Positions 1 to 6,206 of a stretch of 8,737 bases of DNA are shown here, piece after piece. Each line of letters begins with the position of its first letter. Positions within the stretch are counted from its first letter, which is position 1. The stretch is taken from NCBI GenBank assembly GCA_905235315.1, contig CAJOLG010000141.1:1-8737 (forward strand). The letters are read 5' to 3'. The DNA is from an uncultured Solobacterium sp. (lineage in GTDB: Bacteria > Bacillota_I > Bacilli_A > Erysipelotrichales > Erysipelotrichaceae). The translations under genes were made by a program, and so were the position numbers. Below the pieces are notes generated by a model, which saw nothing but the letters and a program-made list of their open reading frames with translations, was not told the origin of the DNA and searched no databases.

Positions 1-2
1 CC

Positions 3-128
3 GCGGGGCTGAGCGGGGATATGGCCGCCGGTGCCATGGCGGATCTTCTGAATGATGATACGGGGCTGCGGGGATACGCAGCTGCTGCACTGCTGAAACC
101 GCAGAGAGGAGTGAAATCGGATGAATGA
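3..128 (+). CDS. C-terminal fragment of an unidentified upstream protein
   Basis: An open frame runs from the window edge to a TGA at 126-128, giving about 41 residues (begins AGLSGDMAAGAMADLL, ends KPQRGVKSDE). The other two forward frames stop early. It overlaps the next start codon by 8 bp, the kind of overlap seen in translationally coupled operon genes, and the kinase's ribosome binding site lies inside this frame. The alanine-rich GLSGDMAA stretch faintly resembles the GLAGDLAA segment near the end of NnrD-type NAD(P)H-hydrate dehydratases. That is only a hint from a short fragment, and I do not assign a function. Confidence 0.55.
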   Translation, partial: AGLSGDMAAGAMADLLNDDTGLRGYAAAALLKPQRGVKSDE

Positions 129-735
129 CCGCGATCGGAATGAATATCCTTATATGGATGTCCTGAGAGCCCACCTGACGTATCTTCTTGAACATACAGA
201 CAAAAAGCCTCTGCTCGCCGCAATTGACGGCCGCTGTGCTTCCGGCAAGACAACCGCTGCCGGAATCCTGCAGAAGGAATACGGAGGTGCTGTTGTTCAT
301 GCGGATGATTTTTTCCTGCGGCCGGAACAGCGCACCCCTGCGCGTTATGCCGAACCGGGCGGGAATATCGACTGGGAGCGCCTGAAGGAAGAAGTGCTGG
401 AGCCGTTAAAAGAAGGCAGGCCGGTATGTTACCGCAGATTTGACTGTTCGCGGATGTGTCTTGGGGAAGAGATCTCCGTTGTGCCGGGCGCCTTGGTGAT
501 CGTGGAAGGTTCCTATGCGCTTCATCCGGAACTTCGGCGCCTCTATGATCTGAAGATCTTCCTGGATGTCCCGTATGAAGAGCAGCTGAAGCGCATCGAG
601 GCAAGAAGCGGACAGGAACAGCTGCAGGTGTTCATTGACCGCTGGATTCCGTTGGAAGAACGCTATTTTTCCGGCTGCGGGGTGGCGGAAGACGCAGATC
701 TTCGCATTAATACTTCATCGGACGATGGAAATTGA
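121..735 (+). CDS. Uridine kinase-like P-loop NTPase
   Basis: This 204-residue cytoplasmic protein is a P-loop kinase of the uridine kinase/phosphoribulokinase type, expected to transfer phosphate from ATP to a small hydroxyl substrate such as a nucleoside. A Walker A loop lies at residues 37-45 (GRCASGKTT) after a hydrophobic strand. HADDFF at 60-65 supplies the acidic pair typical of the substrate/Mg site. A Walker B-like strand ending IVEGSYALHP lies at 127-136. LDVPYEEQLKRIEAR at 149-162 resembles the lid region of nucleoside and nucleotide kinases. The length is typical of the family (about 200). The ATG at 121 follows AGAGGAG (103-109) at 11 bases and overlaps the preceding stop, so the gene is probably the last of an operon, closed by the terminator at 739-769. 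The substrate cannot be read from sequence: many members are annotated only as uridine kinase family or AAA ATPase. Confidence 0.85.
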   Translation: MNDRDRNEYPYMDVLRAHLTYLLEHTDKKPLLAAIDGRCASGKTTAAGILQKEYGGAVVHADDFFLRPEQRTPARYAEPGGNIDWERLKEEVLEPLKEGRPVCYRRFDCSRMCLGEEISVVPGALVIVEGSYALHPELRRLYDLKIFLDVPYEEQLKRIEARSGQEQLQVFIDRWIPLEERYFSGCGVAEDADLRINTSSDDGN

Positions 736-743
736 GATATACT
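714..743 (+). promoter_or_regulatory. Possible promoter overlapping the terminator
   Basis: TATACT at 738-743 is a good -10 hexamer; TTCATC at 714-719 is a weak -35 at 18 bp spacing. Initiation would fall near 750-751, inside the terminator loop, so this transcript would lack the left arm and escape termination. Between the T-tract (ends 769) and the next ribosome binding site (789) there is no room for a complete promoter, which is why this placement is attractive. The -35 is poor, so the call is tentative. Confidence 0.35.
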
Positions 744-769
744 GAGAGTAAGATCTCAGTATTTTTTTT
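739..769 (+). terminator. Intrinsic terminator after the kinase gene
   Basis: A perfect 9-bp stem (ATACTGAGA 739-747 with TCTCAGTAT 754-762) closes a 6-base loop and is followed by seven T residues (763-769). It starts four bases after the kinase stop codon. Confidence 0.88.
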
Positions 770-799
770 AAAAATGATTTATAGAAATAAGGAGCGATC

Positions 800-1825
800 A
801 TGAGCAAGCATAAAGAGAAGCGCTCAAAAGCGCTGCGCCAGCGGCAGAAGGAAGTGGGACAGCCGGCGATCATTTTCAGTTTTGACGGCACTGTCATGGA
901 TACGGAACAGGCAATCTTCGCCTCTTACCGGCAGATGTTTTCACAGTTCGGAAACGGGCGCCGGTTCACGGTAAAGGAAGAGGAGATGGTAATCGGCCAG
1001 CCGTCCGTAAAGATGCTGGAACAGTTTTTCCCGGACGCGGACGCCGACACGGTCATCCGGGAATACCGGCTGTATCAGCACTATCATCTTTCCGATCTGA
1101 TCCAGCCGATGCCGGGGATCCGCGATTTTCTGATCTGGCTGAAGGAGAACGGCTATCCGGTTGCGATCATTTCCAGCCGGAACCGCGGATCGATTATCAA
1201 TATGCTTGAGCATACCGGTCTCATGCAGTATATCGATGTCATCATCGCAAGCAGCGCAAAAGAACATGAGTTCTCGGGCAGTGAATCTCTGCGCATGGCA
1301 AGCAGGCTGCTGAAGAAAAAGGTATGCATCTACATCGGGCATACCCCGACTCATATTCTGAACGGACATATGGTGGGAACCTTTACGATCGCCTACAACA
1401 GCAATCCCAAGATGCTGTACAGAATCATTGAAGCGGGACCGGATTTCGTGACCGCAGATTACAAAGAGGTCCGCAAGCTGCTGAAAGGCCAGCCGCTCTG
1501 GCTTGCCTATGAGATCATGGACGAACAGCCGGCGGCACCTGCGGCCGAAGAACCGAGCGAACCGAAGGCTGAGCCGGAGGAGAAGCCGGCGGAAAAACCT
1601 GAAGAAAAACCGAAAGAAAAACCGAAGAAAAAGGCAGCGAAGAAACCGGCAGAACCCGAAGCCGTCGAAGAAGCTCCGGCAAAACCTGAGGAAAAACCGA
1701 AAGAAAAACCGAAGAAAAAGGCAGCGAAGAAACTGACAGAGCCCGAAGCCGTCGAAGAAGCTCCGGCAAAACCTGCACGCAGGAAACGGACTGCTGCGAA
1801 GAAACCTGCGAAGCGCCCGGCATAA
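800..1825 (+). CDS. HAD-fold pseudoenzyme with Lys/Pro/Ala-rich tail
   Basis: Residues 22-230 of this 341-residue protein follow the PpaX/phosphoglycolate-phosphatase (HAD, C1 cap) layout: strand plus FSFDGTVMDTE (26-36), helical cap, PMPGIRDFLIWLKENGYPVAIISS (103-126), then YIGHTPTHILNGHMVGT (178-194). The catalytic set is degraded. The nucleophile Asp of motif I (DxDGT) is Ser27, with only Asp29 kept. The motif III Lys aligns with Phe158. The motif IV GDxxxD is GHTPTH, with His181 and His185 replacing both acids. Ser125 keeps the motif II hydroxyl. Ordinary phosphatase activity is therefore unlikely. The first 20 residues are basic, and residues 243-341 form a low-complexity tail rich in KP, AAKK and EPE, ending ARRKRTAAKKPAKRPA like H1-type or AlgP-type tails. 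The tail suggests binding to nucleic acid or another polyanion, which is inference. The ATG at 800 follows AAGGAG (789-794) at 5 bases. Usual family length is about 215, so the tail is an addition. Confidence 0.85.
   Translation: MSKHKEKRSKALRQRQKEVGQPAIIFSFDGTVMDTEQAIFASYRQMFSQFGNGRRFTVKEEEMVIGQPSVKMLEQFFPDADADTVIREYRLYQHYHLSDLIQPMPGIRDFLIWLKENGYPVAIISSRNRGSIINMLEHTGLMQYIDVIIASSAKEHEFSGSESLRMASRLLKKKVCIYIGHTPTHILNGHMVGTFTIAYNSNPKMLYRIIEAGPDFVTADYKEVRKLLKGQPLWLAYEIMDEQPAAPAAEEPSEPKAEPEEKPAEKPEEKPKEKPKKKAAKKPAEPEAVEEAPAKPEEKPKEKPKKKAAKKLTEPEAVEEAPAKPARRKRTAAKKPAKRPA
1601..1774 (+). repeat. Two tandem copies of an 87-bp coding repeat
   Basis: Copy 1 spans 1601-1687 and copy 2 spans 1688-1774, directly adjacent and in frame. 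They encode residues 268-296 and 297-325 of the HAD-like protein. I count four base differences between copies, changing only one dipeptide (PA in copy 1, LT in copy 2). Each unit has a basic half (KPKEKPKKKAAKK) and an acidic half (EPEAVEEAPAKP). Such high nucleotide identity points to a recent duplication. Confidence 0.9.
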
Positions 1826-1841
1826 GCCGGGTGTTTTCATT
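1814..1841 (+). terminator. Intrinsic terminator enclosing a stop codon
   Basis: An 8-bp stem (1814-1821 with 1826-1833, one G-T pair) closes an ATAA loop and is followed by TTTTCATT. The TAA stop of the HAD-like gene (1823-1825) lies in the loop, so the left arm is coding sequence. The T-tract is short, so efficiency may be moderate. Confidence 0.7.
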
Positions 1842-1868
1842 CTGTGCATTTTTTATGGCATTAACATA

Positions 1869-1894
1869 TTGAAATGAGATACAATCAATACAAT
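1869..1894 (+). promoter_or_regulatory. Weak promoter candidate for the DAHP synthase gene
   Basis: The AT-rich stretch after the terminator contains two TACAAT hexamers (1880-1885 and 1889-1894) and TTGAAA at 1869-1874. TTGAAA to the second TACAAT is only 14 bp, short of the usual 17, and TTAACA (1861-1866) gives 13 or 22 bp. A promoter is expected here because a terminator precedes it, but the exact elements are uncertain. I see no T-box or tryptophan leader peptide. Confidence 0.3.
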
Positions 1895-1901
1895 GCAGTT
1901 A

Positions 1902-1910
1902 AAGGGGAGG
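1902..1910 (+). promoter_or_regulatory. Ribosome binding site fixing the DAHP synthase start
   Basis: AAGGGGAGG lies 9 bases before the ATG at 1920. The upstream in-frame ATG at 1893 would place this purine run inside the coding region and has no such site of its own, so 1920 is preferred. Confidence 0.75.
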
Positions 1911-1919
1911 CAGTTTGTT

Positions 1920-2960
1920 ATGGAAATGCAGATGGAGTTTATACGGAAACTTCCGACACCGCAGGAGCTGAAGCAGGAATTTCCGGTAGATGAATCAATT
2001 CGGAAACTGAAGGCCGAGCGTGACCGTCAGATCAAAGATATTTTCGAAGGAAGAGACAACCGCCTTCTGCTTGTGATCGGGCCCTGTTCCGCAGACCGTG
2101 AGGATGCGGTGCTGGATTATATGTACCGCCTTGCAGGACTGCAGGAAAAGGTAAAAGACCGTATCTTTATCATTCCGCGTGTTTATACAAATAAACCCCG
2201 GACGAAGGGCACCGGCTATAAGGGCATGCTGCATCAGCCGAATCCGCATAAGGAAGAGGACATGCTTGCGGGAATTATCGCAATCCGTGAAATGCATACC
2301 CGGGTTGCCAGGGAGACCGGCTTCACCTGTGCGGAGGAAATGCTCTATCCCGAGAATCACCGGTACCTCAGCGATCTTCTCAGCTATGTTGCGATCGGAG
2401 CGCGGTCCGTGGAGGATCAGCTTCACCGGATCGTTGCCAGCGGAATCGGTATTCCCGCCGGAATGAAAAACCCGACCGGCGGCGACATCTCCGTCATGAT
2501 GAACGCAATCACCGCGGCCCAGAGCCCGCAGAAGTTTGTCTACCGCGGGTGGGAGGTAAGAACCAACGGAAACCCGCATGCGCATGCGATCCTGCGGGGA
2601 TATGTGGACAAGTTCAACCACTCGATGCCGAACTACCATTATGAAGACCTGAGAGGACTGCTCGATCTGTATGAGGAAACCGGACTGGCTAATCCGTCGG
2701 TTCTCGTTGACTGCAACCACTCCAATTCCGGGAAACAGTATCTGGAACAGATCCGGATCGCCAAGGATGTCATGTACAGCTGCCACGTCAATCCGGATAT
2801 CCGGACCATGGTAAAGGGCCTGATGATCGAAAGCTATCTCCTGGACGGCTGTCAGAAGCCGGAAGACAGCGAGTACGGTCTGTCCATTACCGATCCGTGC
2901 CTCGGCTGGGAAAAGAGCGAGCAGCTGGTGCTGGATCTTGCGGAAGCCGTGGAATTATAA
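1920..2960 (+). CDS. 3-deoxy-7-phosphoheptulonate (DAHP) synthase, class I AroF/G/H type
   Basis: This cytoplasmic enzyme condenses phosphoenolpyruvate with erythrose 4-phosphate to DAHP, the first step of the shikimate pathway. With the ATG at 1920 the protein is 346 residues, close to E. coli AroG (350). The expected motifs occur in order: LLLVIGPCSADRED with metal ligand Cys56; RVYTNKPRTKGTGYKG (87-102), corresponding to the PEP-binding KPRT segment; AIGARSVEDQLHRIVASG (158-175); GMKNPTGGD; GNPHAHAILRG; VDCNHSNSGKQ with His267; MIESYLLDG with Glu304; and SITDPCLGWE with Asp325. Together these supply the metal set Cys/His/Glu/Asp of the family. No ACT or chorismate-mutase domain is fused. 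Feedback specificity (Phe, Tyr or Trp) cannot be read confidently. Terminators on both sides suggest a single-gene unit, away from other shikimate genes. Confidence 0.95.
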   Translation: MEMQMEFIRKLPTPQELKQEFPVDESIRKLKAERDRQIKDIFEGRDNRLLLVIGPCSADREDAVLDYMYRLAGLQEKVKDRIFIIPRVYTNKPRTKGTGYKGMLHQPNPHKEEDMLAGIIAIREMHTRVARETGFTCAEEMLYPENHRYLSDLLSYVAIGARSVEDQLHRIVASGIGIPAGMKNPTGGDISVMMNAITAAQSPQKFVYRGWEVRTNGNPHAHAILRGYVDKFNHSMPNYHYEDLRGLLDLYEETGLANPSVLVDCNHSNSGKQYLEQIRIAKDVMYSCHVNPDIRTMVKGLMIESYLLDGCQKPEDSEYGLSITDPCLGWEKSEQLVLDLAEAVEL

Positions 2961-2964
2961 AAAA

Positions 2965-3023
2965 GCGAAAACGGGATATGCATTCCTGCCGGACCGTACC
3001 GGCAGCGCATACCTCGTTTTTTT
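2965..3023 (+). terminator. Long hairpin terminator after the DAHP synthase gene
   Basis: The inner stem CTGCCGG (2986-2992) with CCGGCAG (2999-3005) has a 6-base loop. An outer stem TATGC (2977-2981) with GCATA (3007-3011) lies outside an asymmetric internal loop. AAAACG (2968-2973) can then pair with CGTTTT (3015-3020). Seven T residues lie at 3017-3023 and an A-rich run at 2961-2971, so it could work in either direction. The remainder of this 222-bp gap (3024-3182) shows no convincing gene. Confidence 0.7.
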
Positions 3024-3182
3024 GCGGGACAGCGATTCTCCTTTTCGTCGTTGCGGAGCGGGATTCAGAACGCGCAGGACTATTGCCGTTCATTCATTGT
3101 AAAATAGCAGAGGAGTCTGCCACCGCGGCAGATCGTACAGGATGCGGGAATGGCCGCAGAAGGAAACAGGATAACAGGCGAT

Positions 3183-4325
3183 ATGGATGGCTATACATTG
3201 ATTGATTACATAAACTGGCGCGGAGATCTTACTTTTGATGAAAATCCGTTCAACATTGTGGATAATGTGATTCTATGCGAGCTTTCCTATGTCGACTATA
3301 CACCGGTGCTGCAGGCCGGAAACCCGGAAGGAATTTCCTTTTCGGAAGCGTTCCGCCGGATCAAAGAGCTCGATGCATTCCGTCTGCTTACTGCAGGCGG
3401 GGGAGATGACAGCCTGGCCCGCAAAGCAGCGGAATCCCGGCGGTTCGGGTCTGTTCTGCTGACATACTGGGCTGATGTGTTTGATCAGGATTCGATCCAG
3501 TTTTCGGCTGTTCATTTTGAACTGGATCCTGACGTGTCCTATGTGGCGTTCCGCGGTACGGACAGCAGTCTCATCGGCTGGAAAGAAGACTTCATGATGA
3601 GTTTCCGGATGATACCGGCTCAGGAGAAAGCGGTGCAGTATCTGTCGTTATCGATGCGGCAGCACCGAAAGTACTATATCGGCGGGCATTCCAAAGGCGG
3701 CAATCTTGCGGTCTATGCGGTGTCCCGGCTTTCCGAGGCGGCGCGCAGTCAGATCCTGCAGATCTTTGTGAATGACGGGCCCGGCTTCAGCCCCGATGTC
3801 TATAACACGGCAGCGATGGATTCGCTGGCGCCGATCATCACCAAACTGGTACCCGTTTACGGAATCATCGGCAGACTGTTCCACATGGAGGCAGCCCGCC
3901 GGTATATCGTAAACAGCTTCGGAAAAGGAATTCTTCAGCACGACATGATGACGTGGAAACTGAAGGGGCCGGAGTTTGACTGCGCAGAGCGGTTTGACAA
4001 CGGTTCCGAAATCCTCTGCAATGCATTCACCGCCTGGGTCGCCAACGCGGATGAAGAAGCGCGGAAGGCGTTTGTCGACTGGCTGTTCGACAGTCTTTCG
4101 GCAGGCGGTGCGGTGAAGCTCGGAGACCTTGGGGTGAGGGATGTTCCGGATGTGCTGAAATCGATCCTCTCACCGAGCCCGGAGGCGAAGGATGTGGTGA
4201 TCGATCTTCCGAAATCCGTGCTCAGTGAAGCGGGCAGGCAGGCGCAGGAGACCCTCCTGGAGCACCTCCAGCAGCTGCGGTCGCAGATCGCAAAACTGAA
4301 ACGCACAGACAGCAGGAAGAAATGA
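3183..4325 (+). CDS. Mbeg1-like (DUF2974) alpha/beta hydrolase
   Basis: This protein belongs to the Mbeg1-like/DUF2974 family, related to class 3 lipases; its substrate is unknown. From the ATG at 3183 it is 380 residues. The N-terminus has the family's signature opening (DYINWRGDLTFDENPFNIVDNVILCELSYVDY, residues 9-39). FRGTD at 123-127 resembles the lipase oxyanion-hole strand. GGHSKGGNLA (167-176) is the nucleophile elbow with Ser170. NDGPGF with Asp198 and QHDMMTW with His253 are candidates for the rest of the triad. No signal peptide or membrane helix is visible, so it is probably cytoplasmic. The last 30 residues are helical and charged (LLEHLQQLRSQIAKLKR), possibly a short coiled coil. 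An in-frame ATG at 3150 would add 11 residues; I prefer 3183 because family members begin a few residues before the WRGD motif. Neither start has a strong Shine-Dalgarno site. Confidence 0.88.
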   Translation: MDGYTLIDYINWRGDLTFDENPFNIVDNVILCELSYVDYTPVLQAGNPEGISFSEAFRRIKELDAFRLLTAGGGDDSLARKAAESRRFGSVLLTYWADVFDQDSIQFSAVHFELDPDVSYVAFRGTDSSLIGWKEDFMMSFRMIPAQEKAVQYLSLSMRQHRKYYIGGHSKGGNLAVYAVSRLSEAARSQILQIFVNDGPGFSPDVYNTAAMDSLAPIITKLVPVYGIIGRLFHMEAARRYIVNSFGKGILQHDMMTWKLKGPEFDCAERFDNGSEILCNAFTAWVANADEEARKAFVDWLFDSLSAGGAVKLGDLGVRDVPDVLKSILSPSPEAKDVVIDLPKSVLSEAGRQAQETLLEHLQQLRSQIAKLKRTDSRKK

Positions 4326-4334
4326 TCCGGCTTG

Positions 4335-4343
4335 TGGTATAAC
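4335..4343 (+). promoter_or_regulatory. Extended -10 promoter for the small membrane protein
   Basis: TGGTATAAC forms an extended -10 (TG, one base, then TATAAC at 4338-4343). No -35 match lies 17 bp upstream, as is common for extended -10 promoters. Initiation near 4350 would leave a leader of about 27 bases. Confidence 0.45.
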
Positions 4344-4376
4344 GATAAAAGAAACGGTCTGAAAGGGGGATTCTTT

Positions 4377-4604
4377 ATGGCAGCCTGGTTCTGGATACTT
4401 TACACATCGATCATGCTGATATTTGCACTGATTCTGAAACTGAACGGCAATACGATCATGGGATGGGAGCTCTTCATCCTGCTCGGTATCCTGTTTCCGT
4501 TTCAGTACCGTGCCCGTATCCAGCATATGTCGAGAACAGCGTGGGTTTTTCTGATTGTCATGAACATACTCTTTGTTTATCTTTCCTGGCCTGCAGCGGC
4601 CTGA
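4377..4604 (+). CDS. Small hydrophobic membrane protein, function unknown
   Basis: This 75-residue protein starts at the ATG at 4377, 7 bases after AAAGGGGG (4362-4369). An in-frame ATG at 4332 would put that site inside the gene and overlap the promoter candidate, so it is rejected. Three hydrophobic segments are visible at about residues 3-22 (WFWILYTSIMLIFALILKL), 29-41 (WELFILLGILFPF) and 54-70 (WVFLIVMNILFVYLSW), separated by short polar loops (KLNGN and RARIQHMSR). It is therefore a probable three-helix membrane protein. I do not recognise the family. It sits 51 bp after the Mbeg1-like gene on the same strand with no terminator between, so read-through may add to its own promoter. Confidence 0.75.
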   Translation: MAAWFWILYTSIMLIFALILKLNGNTIMGWELFILLGILFPFQYRARIQHMSRTAWVFLIVMNILFVYLSWPAAA

Positions 4605-4632
4605 AAACGACTGCCGAAACAGGAAGAACAGA

Positions 4633-4665
4633 AAACAGCCGCAGTTCAATACACTGCGGCTGTTT
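4633..4665. terminator. Bidirectional terminator between convergent genes
   Basis: A perfect 13-bp stem (AAACAGCCGCAGT 4633-4645 with its complement 4653-4665) closes a 7-base loop. Each arm begins or ends in an A/T run, so the hairpin can serve both the small membrane protein gene on the plus strand and the protease gene on the minus strand. Confidence 0.88.
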
Positions 4666-4697
4666 CATATTCTTTATAAGCGGACCGAATCGTCTGC

Positions 4698-6164
4698 TCA
4701 GCCCATCATGGATTCCAGCGGTCCGGTCAGGGTGATCGTAAGCGTGAGGGATTCCCCGTTGCGCTCGACCTCCATCTCGATCTGATCCCCGACTTTTTTT
4801 GTCGCAAGGATCTTTGTGATCTCGGTATAGGTCGAAACATTGGTGCCGTCGACCGCTACGATGCGGTCATATTCTTTTACACCGGCGGCTTCCGCACCGC
4901 TGCCAGCATAGACCTGACTTACATAGACACCGGCTTTGTAATCCCCGTAATCCGAATCCAGCGTGGACAGACCGACGCCGATTGTCGGACGGGACGTGAC
5001 ATAGCCGTTCTCCATCAGTTCGGACGCAACTTCATATGCGGTGTTGATCGGAATCGCGAAGCCAAGTCCTTCAATGACGGTTCCGCTGCTCGTCATTCCG
5101 CTGTCTTTCGCATTGACGATGCCGACGAGTTTTCCGTTTCCGTCAAAGAGGCCGCCGCCGGAGTTTCCGGAGTTGATCGCCGCATTTGTCTGGATGAGGT
5201 TCATCGACTGATTGTTGATGACGATATCCCGGTTTGTGGCGGAGATGATGCCGTTTGTGACGGTTCCGCCGAGAGTGCCGAGCGGGTTTCCGATCACAAT
5301 GGCAGTGTCGCCGACACGCAGCTGATCCGAATCGCCGATCTCCGCCGCGTCAAGGCCGCTCGCTTCAATCTTGATTACCGCGATATCGGATTTCGCATCG
5401 GTGCCGATGAGACGGGCATCATAGCTCTCGCCGCTGTATGTTTTGACCGTGATCTTCTGCGATCCTTCCACAACATGGTTGTTTGTGATGATGTAACCGT
5501 CATTGGTGATGATGACACCGGAGCCGGCCGCGGTGGAGGTATAGGTTCCTCCGAAGAGGCCGTAGCTCGTCATCGTGTTTTCTGTCTGAATCTCAACGAC
5601 GGTCTTACTGGCGCTTTCCGCAACATCCTGAATGGATGTGCCGGAAGAAACAGCCGGTACGGGCATCGGAGCAGATTCCGGCTGCGGAGCAGGTGCCTGT
5701 GTTTCCGGGGCGGGTTCTGCCGCAGCGGGCTCCTGTGCCGGCGCAAGTGCCTCGGGCGCATAACCGCGCAGTGCCAGCAGGGATCCGCCATAGCCTCCCG
5801 CAAACCCAAGCAGGCATGCGAGCAGGGCGGTCAGAATCGGATGCGATTTCTTTGCCGGGGCTGCGTTCTGTGATTTGGGAACCGATGCCGGAACGGGCTT
5901 TGCGGGTTCCGCTTCCGGTTTGGGTTTGGCCGCCGGTTCTTCGTTCACCGGCTCCTGCGCCGGAACGGGTTTTACGGGTTCCGCTGACGGTTCGATGCTG
6001 GCTTCGGGTTCCGTCTTCACCGGCTCCTGTGCCGGGATGGATTCCTGTGTTTCGGGCACCGCGTCAACGGCCGGTTTCGGGGCGCCGCACTCCGTACAGA
6101 ACGCACCTTTATTTTTCTGCCCGCATAACGGGCATTTCCAGATAATCGTTTTAACGTCTGTCAT
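4698..6164 (-). CDS. htrA: Membrane-anchored HtrA/DegP-type serine protease with N-terminal zinc ribbon
   Basis: This 488-residue S1C protease is expected to degrade or process misfolded proteins outside the membrane. A zinc ribbon lies at residues 11-26 (CPLC and CTEC: Cys11, Cys14, Cys23, Cys26). A cytoplasmic Pro/Glu/Ala/Lys linker follows to about residue 106, then one membrane helix at about 109-131 and a second Pro/Ala-rich linker (136-172). The trypsin-like domain carries His230 (TNNHVVEG), Asp260 (SDIAVIKIE) and Ser335 (NSGNSGGGLFD). One PDZ domain spans about 393-478 (IGVGLS, GAEAAGVKEYDRIVAVDG). The zinc ribbon would lie in the cytoplasm and the protease outside (type II topology). 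The start follows AAAGGAGG (6176-6183) at 11 bases. The rhomboid gene lies 103 bp upstream on the same strand. The exact 11-bp repeat at 6207-6228 may be a stress-response operator. Confidence 0.95.
   Translation of the reverse strand: MTDVKTIIWKCPLCGQKNKGAFCTECGAPKPAVDAVPETQESIPAQEPVKTEPEASIEPSAEPVKPVPAQEPVNEEPAAKPKPEAEPAKPVPASVPKSQNAAPAKKSHPILTALLACLLGFAGGYGGSLLALRGYAPEALAPAQEPAAAEPAPETQAPAPQPESAPMPVPAVSSGTSIQDVAESASKTVVEIQTENTMTSYGLFGGTYTSTAAGSGVIITNDGYIITNNHVVEGSQKITVKTYSGESYDARLIGTDAKSDIAVIKIEASGLDAAEIGDSDQLRVGDTAIVIGNPLGTLGGTVTNGIISATNRDIVINNQSMNLIQTNAAINSGNSGGGLFDGNGKLVGIVNAKDSGMTSSGTVIEGLGFAIPINTAYEVASELMENGYVTSRPTIGVGLSTLDSDYGDYKAGVYVSQVYAGSGAEAAGVKEYDRIVAVDGTNVSTYTEITKILATKKVGDQIEMEVERNGESLTLTITLTGPLESMMG
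5880..6045 (-). repeat. Degenerate Pro/Glu/Ala-coding repeats in the protease linker
   Basis: The linker contains imperfect repeats encoding PAQEPV-like units followed by acidic EP pairs (for example PAQEPVK at residues 44-50 and PAQEPVN at 68-74). A GC-rich block (CACCGGCTCCTG on the plus strand) recurs near 5946 and 6018. These are diverged coding repeats, not a mobile or CRISPR array. Confidence 0.5.
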
Positions 6165-6206
6165 GTCACTTCATACCTCCTTTGATACATTTGAAACATA
6201 GCTCCT

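Noticed and set aside
941..1849. 302-residue minus-strand open frame opposite the HAD-like gene
   Set aside because: It is rich in Arg/Phe/Leu runs (FLRFFFRFFLRF) that mirror the Lys/Pro-rich coding repeat on the other strand, and it runs through the terminator. It is a shadow frame.
1995..2786. 263-residue minus-strand open frame within the DAHP synthase gene
   Set aside because: It lies wholly opposite a well-conserved enzyme gene, has no ribosome binding site and no recognisable domain.
2897..3205. 102-residue plus-strand frame across the gap after DAHP synthase
   Set aside because: It begins inside the DAHP synthase gene, crosses its terminator hairpin, overlaps the Mbeg1-like start, lacks a ribosome binding site and has no family resemblance.
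6165..6175. Mini-frame ATG-AAG-TGA between the htrA ribosome binding site and its start
   Set aside because: It encodes only Met-Lys and sits too close to the ribosome binding site to be used efficiently. The ATG at 6164 at 11 bases explains the site adequately.
5475..6201. Several plus-strand open frames opposite the HtrA linker (132, 169 and 108 residues)
   Set aside because: They are Gly/Ser/Pro/Val-rich reflections of the low-complexity Pro/Glu/Ala linker and have no start signals.
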